In this document: in pieces, positions 35,453 to 43,504 of the stretch
Position numbering within the stretch: the stretch's first letter is position 1
How the letters are laid out: each line of letters opens with the position of its first letter
Assembly: GCA_964547525.1 (NCBI GenBank)
Contig: CAZJOD010000001.1
Location: forward strand, 1 to 64,000
DNA from: CAZJOD01 sp964547525
GTDB taxonomy: Bacteria > Bacillota > Clostridia > JAAYHZ01
Reading direction: 5' to 3'
DNA: 64,000 nucleotides
Notes under the pieces: model-generated
What the model saw: only the letters and a program-made list of their open reading frames with translations
The model's database searches: none
What the model was told of the DNA's origin: nothing
Translations under genes and position numbers: made by a program

Positions 35453-36478
35453 TTATCTTTTAAACGGTACTTCATATCCCTTTTGTGAAATTACAAAATC
35501 ATCAGATGTTCCGATTATAAATGCTTTAAAAAATGCGATTTGGCTTTTCAATTCTTTTGTCATATTCTCATCCAATCTTTCTATAAATTCAAGAACTTCA
35601 CCGGCTTTTATATTTTGTGTAATAATAAGTTGAATAAAAAACTTACCTTCGGACCGGTTATATATTATTTTATCATTAACATCAGTCAATATGAAATCAT
35701 ATTTTTGACCTGAGTCAAACCTTATTGTTATATCTTTATCAGTATTATTTTTTATGCTAATTTTCATTTCTATTAAACCGTCATTTTGTTCTATAGACGG
35801 CTCTACTGAAATTTGTTCATCGTTTTTAGATATCAAATCGATAAACTTATCGAATATAAATAATGCTTCAGCTCTTGTACTAAAAGTTTTAGGAGAAAAT
35901 TTTCCGTTTATTCCCTTAATTAATCCCATTTCATAAGCTCTACCGACATCATCTCTGACAAGCGGGTCTATTTCCAATTCATCCGAGAACATACTTAAAT
36001 CATAAATTTTTTTATCAGGCTTATATCCTGTTTTGTAAAAATATGATCTTAAAAAATACATGACCATCTCTTCACGTGTCACATATTCCGACGGCCTGAA
36101 ACTTCCGTTACCGTCCACAATTCCGGTAGTTACAAGATCAATTAATTCACCGGAGAACCAGTAATCGTTTTTGACATCATCAAAATTTTTTGTTATGTCA
36201 GGTGCGGCAAAATAATATATTCTAATATCTAAAACTCTGTGAAGCAGTACTGCAAACTGCGCACGAGTCATTAATGTATCAGGAGAAAACTTTCCTCCTC
36301 CAATACCTTTTAAAAGCCCCATATCAGTCATTTTTTCAATTAAGCTTTCAGCCCGGTGCCCGGCAATATCATTATAGTAAGGTTTTTGCTCCGACAAACC
36401 TACTTGTGCGAATACCGGTGTCACCACCTGTAAAATAGATAGTATAATAACTGTAATCGTTGTTATATACCGTTTCAT
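35453..36478 (-). CDS. Secreted SLH-domain protein with a BsuPI-like C-terminal domain
   Basis: A signal peptide (MKRYITTITVIILSILQVV, cleavage after about VFAQ) is followed by three S-layer homology repeats, each with a GIxxG.FSP or NGSFRPS landmark and a TRAQFAVLLHR or TREEMVMYF helix. These anchor the protein to secondary cell-wall polymer. The C-terminal 110 residues resemble BsuPI, the intracellular proteinase inhibitor domain (MKISIKNNTDKDITIRFDSGQKYDF, AGEVLEF). GGAGGTTATT precedes the ATG at 36478; the upstream TTG reading has no support. It is probably cotranscribed with the STAND protein, an unusual pairing of a surface protein with a cytosolic sensor ATPase. Confidence 0.85.
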   Translation of the reverse strand: MKRYITTITVIILSILQVVTPVFAQVGLSEQKPYYNDIAGHRAESLIEKMTDMGLLKGIGGGKFSPDTLMTRAQFAVLLHRVLDIRIYYFAAPDITKNFDDVKNDYWFSGELIDLVTTGIVDGNGSFRPSEYVTREEMVMYFLRSYFYKTGYKPDKKIYDLSMFSDELEIDPLVRDDVGRAYEMGLIKGINGKFSPKTFSTRAEALFIFDKFIDLISKNDEQISVEPSIEQNDGLIEMKISIKNNTDKDITIRFDSGQKYDFILTDVNDKIIYNRSEGKFFIQLIITQNIKAGEVLEFIERLDENMTKELKSQIAFFKAFIIGTSDDFVISQKGYEVPFKR

Positions 36479-36507
36479 AATAACCTCCAAATCTTTTACA
36501 TTATATT

Positions 36508-36706
36508 ATGATTCTACTACAAAAACCCTGTTTTATTGCAATAAACGAGCGAACATTGAACCGAAGTTACAATTGGTGAAGGTGTTTTCAATCATAAAGC
36601 GGCATCGGTATAATTATACCTTATGCAGCGACATTGAAAATGCAAACCAAACCATAATGATTTCAACGCCGGTTCACAAGTAAGTGAGTTATTGCAATGA
36701 AATCAT
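36508..36706 (+). repeat. Dispersed inverted-repeat element, longest copy (199 bp)
   Basis: Begins ATGATTCTACTACAA and ends TTGCAATGAAATCAT, which are imperfect inverted repeats of each other. Interior landmarks CGAGCGAACATTGAACCG and GTAAGTGAGTTATTGCA are shared with other copies. There is no open frame, so it is non-autonomous. Confidence 0.85.
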
Positions 36707-36879
36707 ATTATATAGTTATTGACGTTTACAGTCTTGTACAGGTTCCGTTTAAATCCAAAAAAAAATAGATTATTATGGAAATTGTGTACCAAAATTTTGA
36801 TTACAAAAAATATTACTATATTATGATAATACCATTAATCGTTAATATAACAAATATAATCTATTATCCTAATGAAGAA

Positions 36880-36920
36880 CTTTATTTTATTCCAATAGAC
36901 CGGCGAACATTAAAACTTAG
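36880..36920 (+). repeat. Dispersed repeat, fragment
   Basis: TTTATTTTATTCCAATA, CCGGCGAACATT and a short run beyond resemble the left interior of the full copy at 36508. Both ends are missing. Confidence 0.45.
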
Positions 36921-36949
36921 TCCCTGTAAAATCAAATATTTTAAAGGAT

Positions 36950-36978
36950 AAAAAAATAGGGCTTGTGCCCTATTTTTA
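36950..36978. terminator. Bidirectional rho-independent terminator
   Basis: AAAAATAGGGC and GCCCTATTTTT form a perfect 11-bp stem with a four-base loop, with A and T tracts on either side. It is just past the stop of the cysteine-rich protein gene. Confidence 0.85.
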
Positions 36979-36988
36979 TAACAGGTTA

Positions 36989-37438
36989 TTAATCGATGGT
37001 AATATGTACTTCACAACAATCACCGGTCATTAAAGTGCTCTTGACTGTTATTTTGTCACTACCGACTGTATTATCGGTAACAGCTGTTATCATTGCTTTC
37101 ATAGGATCAAGACACCAGCCGTTACAAGGATTGGCTCCGCCCATCCTTTTAGATAAAGCGCAAAGCTTACAACTGCCGGCTTTTGCTATGTAACCGTCGG
37201 TCACTTTTTCAACTTTCCAATCGGCACACCCGAAAATTTCCGCCAGCTTTGTAAAAACCTCATCAATCGATTCTACACCTAATTGCCGGTTCATAAGCGG
37301 TGCTGTTTGTGCCTGTCTCTCTTTCTTTTTCTCAACCACATAATCCAGTACCTTCATTTTTTCATAGGTATTAACCGTCTCGGCGATAGATGCCGCATAT
37401 GTGTTTTGCAATAAAGCCAATTTCTTTTCAATTTCCAT
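36989..37438 (-). CDS. Cysteine-rich protein of unknown function under TetR control
   Basis: A 149-residue cytosolic protein. The N-terminal half is helical and charged. The C-terminal half holds a cluster of cysteines (CKLCALSKRMGGANPCNGWCLDP at about 92-114, GDCCEV near the end) that could bind a metal or an iron-sulfur centre. The end of the chain (STLMTGDCCEVHI) loosely recalls V4R/hydrocarbon-binding domains, but I do not recognise the family. AAAGGAAG precedes the ATG. It lies 47 bases downstream of a TetR regulator, with an operator palindrome identical to the regulator's own between them, so TetR almost surely controls it. Confidence 0.72.
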   Translation of the reverse strand: MEIEKKLALLQNTYAASIAETVNTYEKMKVLDYVVEKKKERQAQTAPLMNRQLGVESIDEVFTKLAEIFGCADWKVEKVTDGYIAKAGSCKLCALSKRMGGANPCNGWCLDPMKAMITAVTDNTVGSDKITVKSTLMTGDCCEVHITID

Positions 37439-37455
37439 TTAAAACACTTCCTTTC

Positions 37456-37469
37456 TTAACGTTCGTTAA
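37456..37469. promoter_or_regulatory. TetR operator palindrome, copy 1
   Basis: TTAACGTTCGTTAA is a perfect inverted repeat (arms TTAACG/CGTTAA, two-base centre). It lies between the regulator's stop and the start of the cysteine-rich protein gene. The same 14 bases recur at 38066. Confidence 0.8.
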
Positions 37470-37485
37470 TCATATTTTAAAAAAA

Positions 37486-38046
37486 TTATAGTGCATCCCT
37501 AAGGACACACGAGATTTCGCACCGTATTTCATCTTTAGGCAAATAACGATTTTTTACTACAATACTTTCTATTAAATTTTCCAATAGATGTACTAATGTT
37601 CTTACTACTACAACTCCGTCTTTACTATTCTTTAAATGCGGCATAACCAATCTGTAGTGTCTTGGTAAGATGGATTTTTCCCACTTATCCATTAACTCCA
37701 TCAATTCATCGTCACCGTCAAACGATAAATATACTTTCACTCCTAATCGATATATTTTTTTATCGTAATCGTTTAAATGGTTTATGATATAAACGAATTC
37801 CGTATAGTAATCAATAATATTATCAATTTTTACTTGTGCTGACAATCTGTTTAACAATTCGAAATAGTCATTTTTAATTATTTCATGGAATAGCTCTTTC
37901 TTGCTTTTAAAGTAATAATATACCATAGGCAAAGAACAATTTGCATCACCGGCAATATTACGTATGGTAGTTCCGTGATATCCGTCTTTATTAAAATGAT
38001 CTACAGCGATTTCCTTTATCTTTTTTCTTAAATCGGAATCTGTCAT
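37486..38046 (-). CDS. TetR/AcrR-family transcriptional regulator
   Basis: A 186-residue regulator with an N-terminal TetR helix-turn-helix (AVDHFNKDGYHGTTIRNIAGDANCSLPMVYYYFKSKKELF, about 11-50). The all-helical C-terminal ligand domain has no recognisable substrate signature. The frame extends upstream to 38118, but the ATG at 38046 has AAAGGA at proper spacing and gives the family's usual N-terminus (MTDSDLRKKI). Its own start is preceded by the palindrome at 38066-38079, the standard layout for autorepression. The same palindrome precedes the downstream cysteine-rich gene. Confidence 0.93.
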   Translation of the reverse strand: MTDSDLRKKIKEIAVDHFNKDGYHGTTIRNIAGDANCSLPMVYYYFKSKKELFHEIIKNDYFELLNRLSAQVKIDNIIDYYTEFVYIINHLNDYDKKIYRLGVKVYLSFDGDDELMELMDKWEKSILPRHYRLVMPHLKNSKDGVVVVRTLVHLLENLIESIVVKNRYLPKDEIRCEISCVLRDAL

Positions 38047-38065
38047 TTTTATATCCTTTCCATAT

Positions 38066-38079
38066 TTAACGTTCGTTAA
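38066..38079. promoter_or_regulatory. TetR operator palindrome, copy 2
   Basis: TTAACGTTCGTTAA, identical to 37456-37469, lies 20 bases upstream of the TetR start codon. Two identical copies in front of the regulator and its neighbour strongly suggest a specific operator. Confidence 0.82.
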
Positions 38080-38248
38080 GATTATATAACACAATAAAAA
38101 AAAATGCAACAGTTTCATATATAAAATTTATCGATTTGTTGATTTTACACATTTCCTATTTAAACGTAACGAATTTGTACTAATATTAAGTACCTTTCAT
38201 TAATTTTATCATATAATAAAGCAGGCAAGTGTATTAAAAGGAGAGGTT

Positions 38249-39535
38249 ATGCAAATTCATGTAGTTCAAGAAGGACAATCAATATTTAGTATAGCGGGAT
38301 TATATAACACCACCGTTGCAGCTATTACAAGTGCTAATGAAGTTCCTAATCCGAATCGGTTGGTTGTAGGACAAACATTGGTTATACCCATAATAGGAAG
38401 TTTCTATTGGGTTCAGCCGGGAGACAGTTTATACAGTATAGCACAAATGTACGGAATAAGTTATCAAGAGCTTGCACGTATTAACAGTATCTCTGTGACC
38501 GGACCTTTGCAAGTGGGGTTAAGGTTATATATTCCTCCCCAACCGAAAACAGAGGTGGAAATCAATGCATATGTGGAACCAATAGGTACAACGGTAACGC
38601 AGGAATTGCAGCAGTCGGCTCAAAAAGCCGCACCGTATCTGACTTACCTTGCACCTTTCAGCTATAGAATACAAAGGGACGGCAGTCTGCAGGCACCATT
38701 ACTTGATAATTTCCCTGCCATAGCCGAAGCTAACGATGCAACATTGATGATGGTAGTTACAAACCTTGAAGAAGGGCAATTCAGTGCGGAATTAGGACGA
38801 ATAGTATTAACAAACGAAGAGGTTCAAAACAATCTGTTGAACAATATAATAGAAACTGCAAGACAATTAAACTTCAGAGATATACATTTTGATATGGAAT
38901 TTTTGCCACCGGAGTTAACAGAAAATTATAATGATTTTTTAAGAAAAGCAAAGGTTCGTTTATCCTCTGAAGGCTATTTAATGTCAACGGCTTTAGCACC
39001 AAAGACAAGAGCCGACCAGCCGGGTGCATGGTATGAAGCTCACGATTACAGAACACATGGAGAAATAGCGGATTTTGTAGTTATTATGACATACGAGTGG
39101 GGTTATAGCGGCGGACCTCCAATGGCCGTATCACCTATAGGACCGGTACGAGATGTACTTGAATATGCTCTTACCGAAATGCCTTCATATAAAATAATGA
39201 TGGGCCAAAATCTATACGGCTACGATTGGACATTACCATATGTGCCCGGAGGACCTTATGCAAGGGCTGTGAGTCCTCAGCGCGCTATTGAGCTTGCAGC
39301 GGAAAATAACGTGCCTATTGAATATGATTATACGGCACAAGCTCCATATTTTAGTTATACCAACGCAACCGGGAGTGAACATATAGTATGGTTTGAAGAC
39401 GCAAGGTCGATTCAGGCAAAATTTGATCTGGTAAAAGAGTTGGATTTAAGAGGGGTAAGTTATTGGAAGCTAGGACTTTCTTTCCCACAAAATTGGCTTT
39501 TAATAGAAGAAAACTTTGATGTGATTAAAAGATAA
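38249..39535 (+). CDS. LysM-GH18 spore cortex-type hydrolase (YaaH/SleL-like)
   Basis: Two LysM repeats at the N-terminus (IHVVQEGQSIFSIAGLYNTT and YWVQPGDSLYSIAQMYGIS, about 1-95) bind peptidoglycan. A glycoside hydrolase 18 barrel follows, with the catalytic motif degenerate but readable as DIHFDMEF (DxxxD.E position, about 210) and VVIMTYEWGY, DLRGVSYWKLGL. This matches YaaH/SleL, the N-acetylglucosaminidase of the spore cortex, in length (428 aa) and order. There is no signal peptide, as expected for a protein assembled into the coat. AAGGAGAGG precedes the ATG. It indicates that the organism forms endospores. A terminator follows. Confidence 0.92.
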   Translation: MQIHVVQEGQSIFSIAGLYNTTVAAITSANEVPNPNRLVVGQTLVIPIIGSFYWVQPGDSLYSIAQMYGISYQELARINSISVTGPLQVGLRLYIPPQPKTEVEINAYVEPIGTTVTQELQQSAQKAAPYLTYLAPFSYRIQRDGSLQAPLLDNFPAIAEANDATLMMVVTNLEEGQFSAELGRIVLTNEEVQNNLLNNIIETARQLNFRDIHFDMEFLPPELTENYNDFLRKAKVRLSSEGYLMSTALAPKTRADQPGAWYEAHDYRTHGEIADFVVIMTYEWGYSGGPPMAVSPIGPVRDVLEYALTEMPSYKIMMGQNLYGYDWTLPYVPGGPYARAVSPQRAIELAAENNVPIEYDYTAQAPYFSYTNATGSEHIVWFEDARSIQAKFDLVKELDLRGVSYWKLGLSFPQNWLLIEENFDVIKR

Positions 39536-39867
39536 AATACATAAACCCATTAGACATTTCATTGCAGGGGTACTTCGATTATTATTTAAATATCGTTGTA
39601 CCCTTTAAAAATTTACCGGATTTCTATTTTTGCTTCACTTCATCGGACCACAATCTATAAATATTTTTTTTGCAAAAAAATGCACATAAATAAACTTTAT
39701 AATAACTACAGATATTTTTTACCGATTTTTATTTACATTTAAATACTCTTGATTTATATGCATCTAAACGTTAAGATATTATTTAATAATAAACAGATCC
39801 GGTTGATTTGCATAAATTATTATACCATACAGAGGTCGGTTTATAATAATATATAGGGAGAAAATTA
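39536..39867. other. Intergenic region
   Basis: Contains the terminator at 39566-39606 and the upstream region of the next URO-D family gene (GGGAGAAAATTA ahead of its ATG). No other feature is recognised. Confidence 0.6.
39566..39606 (+). terminator. Rho-independent terminator
   Basis: GGGTAC-TT-CGAT pairs with ATCG-TT-GTACCC (symmetrical TT/TT internal loop), followed by TTTAAAAATTT. It closes the spore hydrolase gene. Confidence 0.7.
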
Positions 39868-40977
39868 ATGCTTGATTATGATAACATGAGAGCCCAAAGA
39901 AGTTTTAATTGGAACGCAACTATTTTATGGCATCCTCTCCTTGAAATATCAGGGATAAGTGTTAGCGAGTACACAAAAAACCCAAAAGCGGGAGTTGAAG
40001 TGTTCAGCAAGAAAAATCGAAAAAGGGTTTATGATATGTTTGAAGGCCGTTTACGTGAGCCTGCCGTTTCCTGTCCTCCTATATCATACGGACATTTAAA
40101 TTCTATTGGTATCGATCTGGTATTCCCGGAAGGAAACGGTGAAGTTAATTATGTTCACAACGATCTTTCTATGGATGAATGTATCGCATTGTTTGATCGT
40201 GATATAGATTATGCCAAAACAGGTTATGTACTCAAACAAATGGAATATCAAAAAATATTACAGGAAGCTTATCCGGGTGAATCGGTAGGATTGGCGTTTG
40301 CAGCCGAAGGTCCTATAACCGAAGCATATTTTTTAAGAGATATTAACGTTTATATGGATCCTTACGACCAACCCGAAAAACTTAAGATCCTGTTGGATAA
40401 AATATGCGACAGTGTCTTTAAATTTAAAAACGCATTTGCAGAATATAAAGGCCCCGGTAAAAGCTTTACTATTTATGACGACTGTGCCGCTCAATTTTCA
40501 CCATGGATGTGGCCGGAGTTTGTTCTTCCCTACTGGGAAAAATATTTTAAAGCTTATACCAACGATCGAAGAGGCGTTCATTGTGAAGACATGAAAGTCG
40601 AACATCTGAAGTTTTTAGAACAAATTAACATGACCGATTACGACCCAAGAATTTCACCTGCTCTAAATCCTGAAAATATTACGGCAAATACCCGTGTTCC
40701 GTTTTCATGGTTTTTCGCTCCCATATATATACACAATATAGGGCTTGACGAGGTGGAGGATTTTGTTTTTAAAGCTGTTGCCGATGGTGCATCCACACTT
40801 TTTACCCATGTAAGCGCCGATATGATTGACGATCTGTCTGTAAAAAAAGTTCTTAAATTTATAGACACGTGTGAAACCGTAAAGGATATTTTCAAAAAAG
40901 GCGGTACACGGTGCGACTTATTAACTCAAGTATCTGAAAAAGGGAAAATAAAATTTTGGAGCAAGTGGCCCAAATAA
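39868..40977 (+). CDS. Uroporphyrinogen decarboxylase (URO-D) family protein
   Basis: A second URO-D-superfamily TIM barrel, 369 residues. It has VGLAFAAEGPITEAYFLRDINVYMDPYDQPEKLKILLDKI, a GPGKSFTIYDDCAAQFSPWMWPEFVLPYW segment (substrate-cap region), VHCEDMKVEHLKFLEQI and DPRISPALNPENI near the C-terminus. It is distinct from the homologue at 19398. No heme-pathway gene is adjacent, so a methyltransferase or decarboxylase in catabolism is more likely. GGGAGAAAAT precedes the ATG. It is followed by a terminator and then a Gfo/Idh/MocA gene. Confidence 0.85.
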   Translation: MLDYDNMRAQRSFNWNATILWHPLLEISGISVSEYTKNPKAGVEVFSKKNRKRVYDMFEGRLREPAVSCPPISYGHLNSIGIDLVFPEGNGEVNYVHNDLSMDECIALFDRDIDYAKTGYVLKQMEYQKILQEAYPGESVGLAFAAEGPITEAYFLRDINVYMDPYDQPEKLKILLDKICDSVFKFKNAFAEYKGPGKSFTIYDDCAAQFSPWMWPEFVLPYWEKYFKAYTNDRRGVHCEDMKVEHLKFLEQINMTDYDPRISPALNPENITANTRVPFSWFFAPIYIHNIGLDEVEDFVFKAVADGASTLFTHVSADMIDDLSVKKVLKFIDTCETVKDIFKKGGTRCDLLTQVSEKGKIKFWSKWPK

Positions 40978-40984
40978 ATACATT

Positions 40985-41032
40985 AAACTAACCGGGTTTT
41001 AATAACAATTAAAATCCGGTTAGTTTTTTAAA
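40985..41032 (+). terminator. Rho-independent terminator
   Basis: AAACTAACCGGGTTTTAAT pairs with ATTAAAATCCGGTTAGTTT around a short loop and is followed by T residues. It separates the URO-D gene from the dehydrogenase gene on the same strand, arguing against a shared operon. Confidence 0.85.
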
Positions 41033-41070
41033 ATCATAATATCGTATTAAACGATGAAAGGGGAAAAGCA

Positions 41071-42291
41071 ATGCATAACAAGATAGTAAAATTAGGTTTA
41101 ATCGGACTAGGCTCCAGGGGAAGAGGTTTGACTCGAAATCTGGTACATATTGACGGCATAGAAATTGTAGCTTTATGTGATATCAATCCGGCTTTTTTTG
41201 ATGAACTATCAGAGTTTTTTGATAAGTCTCAAATACAAAAACCGGACTTTTATACCGATTATAATGAATTCCTTGCAAGATCGGATATTGAAGGTGTGGT
41301 AATCGCAACGAATTGGATAACTCACATACCTCTTGCCATAGCCGCCATGAAAGCCGGTAAATACGTGGGGGTTGAAGTCGGTGGTGCCGCATCGATTGAT
41401 GAATGTTGGCAGCTTGTAAGAGTGTCGGAGGAGACCAAAATCCCATGTATGCTCCTGGAGAATTGTTGTTACGGTAAATACGAGTTGATGGTTTTTAACA
41501 TGATAAAAAAAGGCTTGTTTGGAGAAGTAGTACACTGCGAATGTGGATACGGTCACGATCTTCGAGGACTTGCAGGACGTAAGAATAATCGTTTGTATAA
41601 TAATATGCACAGAAATGGTGATCTGTATCCCACACACGGAGTGGGACCTATTGCAAAAATGTTGAATATTAATCGTGGAAATCGTTTCGTTTCAATTACG
41701 TCTATGGCCTCAAAGGCGGTAGGATTAAAGGACTGGATCAAAAAACATAAAGATACGGATTATGAATTGGTAAACTTTGATTTTGTTAAAGGCGATGTAG
41801 TACAATCTCTGATAAAATGTGCTCACGGCGAAACTGTTTTGGTAACCCATAACGTTACTCTCCCCAGACCTTACTCACGGTTTAATGTTGTTCACGGAAC
41901 CAATGGAATATATATGGAAGACAAAAAGGGTATCTTTATTGACGGCAAAACTGAAGATGAAAAATGGGATTGTATTGACGATTATTTTGATGAATACGGA
42001 CATCCTTTATGGAAAGAGTTTGAAGCAAGCGGTGTCAAAGGCGGTCACGGGGGGATGGATCCGTTAACATTAAAAGCTTTCGCAGACAGTGTCCGTAACA
42101 AAACTCAAACTCCTATTGATGTTTATGATACGGCTACTTGGATGGCTATAACCGTCCTATCGGAACAATCAATTTATACCGGCAGCGCTCCTATAGCATT
42201 CCCTGATTTTACCAATGGGAAATGGATAGATCGTGAAGAATCGGTAAAAAGCATATACTCCCTGGATGATGTTTATCCGAAAGATTCATAA
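41071..42291 (+). CDS. Gfo/Idh/MocA family oxidoreductase (GH109-like branch possible)
   Basis: A 406-residue protein with the Rossmann motif GLIGLGSRGRGLTRNLV and VGVEVGGAASIDECW at the place of the usual EKP motif (here EVGG). This variant is seen in the branch containing NAD-dependent glycosidases such as GH109. LLENCCYGKYELMV and NGDLYPTHGVGPIAKML follow, with the catalytic-region histidine. GH109 enzymes remove N-acetylgalactosamine by an NAD redox cycle; that activity is possible but not proven. GAAAGGGGAAAAGC precedes the ATG. It ends facing the threonine aldolase gene. Confidence 0.88.
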   Translation: MHNKIVKLGLIGLGSRGRGLTRNLVHIDGIEIVALCDINPAFFDELSEFFDKSQIQKPDFYTDYNEFLARSDIEGVVIATNWITHIPLAIAAMKAGKYVGVEVGGAASIDECWQLVRVSEETKIPCMLLENCCYGKYELMVFNMIKKGLFGEVVHCECGYGHDLRGLAGRKNNRLYNNMHRNGDLYPTHGVGPIAKMLNINRGNRFVSITSMASKAVGLKDWIKKHKDTDYELVNFDFVKGDVVQSLIKCAHGETVLVTHNVTLPRPYSRFNVVHGTNGIYMEDKKGIFIDGKTEDEKWDCIDDYFDEYGHPLWKEFEASGVKGGHGGMDPLTLKAFADSVRNKTQTPIDVYDTATWMAITVLSEQSIYTGSAPIAFPDFTNGKWIDREESVKSIYSLDDVYPKDS

Positions 42292-42315
42292 TAATTTTAT
42301 TATAAATATACATAT

Positions 42316-42397
42316 ATCCGGTTTAATATATTAAACAACGAGAAAAAGACGATTTTTACAGGTGTTTTACATGTGCCAAATATTTTTTAAACCGGAT
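42316..42397. repeat. 11-bp inverted repeat with a long loop
   Basis: ATCCGGTTTAA (42316-42326) and TTAAACCGGAT (42387-42397) are perfect complements about 60 bases apart, between convergent genes. This could be a large termination hairpin. A much-degraded fragment of the dispersed repeat family may follow at 42419-42480. Confidence 0.45.
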
Positions 42398-42478
42398 CTA
42401 TACACATTAAAAAATTAATTTTACTGCAGTAACATTATTTTACCAAATGCAAAAACATTGAACTGTAAATTCAAAGGT

Positions 42479-43504
42479 TTATTGTATTAACTCAATAACC
42501 GCTTTTATTACATAATCTATATCATCTTTACTTATGTAATAATGAGTTACAAATCTATACTCTCCATCTTCACTTCCATTTATTTTAATGCCTTTTTTCA
42601 ATAAACCGGTTATCAGGTCTTCACCTTTTAAAATGTCTTCAGGTATTGTAAAGAAAACCATATTGATATCCAACCGATTCTTATAAACATTTATACCGGT
42701 TATGTCGTTCAGTTTACCCGCCATATATTTGGCATTTTCATGATCAATCGCCAAACGTTCCGTTAGGTTTTCCAACGCATATATTCCCGGTGCGGCTAAA
42801 ATACCGGTTTGTCTTAACCCTCCACCCATTAACTTTCTGTATTTTCTTGCTTTTTCAATAAATATTTTAGTACCTATAAGTAATGAACCTATTGGCGCAC
42901 ACAATCCTTTTGACAGACAAATATTAATGGAATCCACGTACCTTGCCATATCCTTATTACCGATATCCAAAGCTTTTACAGCATTAAAATATCTTGCTCC
43001 GTCAAGATGTACCGGTATATTGAATTCATCCGCCACCTTTTTGATCTCCATCATATTTTGCAGGCTTAAAACAGTACCGTCCGATCTTGCATTTTCAAGA
43101 CATATCAATCCGGTATCCGGATAGTGGATATCTTTTGACCTTATCATTTTTTTAAGTTTTAAAGGATCCATATATTTGTCAATAATGTCTATACTCCTTG
43201 TTTGTACGCCTGAAATAACCGCTGCAGCGCCTACCTCATGCATAAGAACATGAGAATCGGATCCGACAATAATCTCGTCACCCCTTTTTGTATGCGTAAC
43301 AATAGCTAATTGGTTCCCAAAAGTTCCGCTGGGAACAAATAATGCGGCTTCCTTCCCCACCATATCCGCCGCCATATTCTCCAGCTTGATTACGGTAGGA
43401 TCGTCCCCATACACATCATCACCCACTGCGGCTGTTATCATAAGCTCTCTCATTTCCATAAGAGGAACGGTTACCGTATCGCTTCTTAAATCAATATATT
43501 TCAT
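42479..43504 (-). CDS. ltaE: Low-specificity L-threonine aldolase
   Basis: A 341-residue PLP enzyme of the beta-eliminating lyase family, which cleaves L-threonine or L-allo-threonine to glycine and acetaldehyde. The N-terminus DLRSDTVTVP, the GDDVYGDDPTVIKLE motif, the LICLENARSDGT stretch and the Schiff-base lysine in NICLSKGLCAPIGS (about 198) are all family hallmarks. HLDGARYFNA supplies the aspartate that holds the pyridine ring. No strong ribosome binding site is visible directly before the ATG, but this start gives the normal N-terminus. It is transcribed alone, convergent with the dehydrogenase gene. Confidence 0.95.
   Translation of the reverse strand: MKYIDLRSDTVTVPLMEMRELMITAAVGDDVYGDDPTVIKLENMAADMVGKEAALFVPSGTFGNQLAIVTHTKRGDEIIVGSDSHVLMHEVGAAAVISGVQTRSIDIIDKYMDPLKLKKMIRSKDIHYPDTGLICLENARSDGTVLSLQNMMEIKKVADEFNIPVHLDGARYFNAVKALDIGNKDMARYVDSINICLSKGLCAPIGSLLIGTKIFIEKARKYRKLMGGGLRQTGILAAPGIYALENLTERLAIDHENAKYMAGKLNDITGINVYKNRLDINMVFFTIPEDILKGEDLITGLLKKGIKINGSEDGEYRFVTHYYISKDDIDYVIKAVIELIQ

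Larger units (their letters stand above)
36479..36988. other. Intergenic region with repeat element copies and a terminator
   Basis: Holds the full repeat copy at 36508-36706, a fragment of the same family at 36880-36920, and the terminator at 36950-36978. The remainder (36707-36879) is AT-rich with no recognised feature. Confidence 0.6.
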
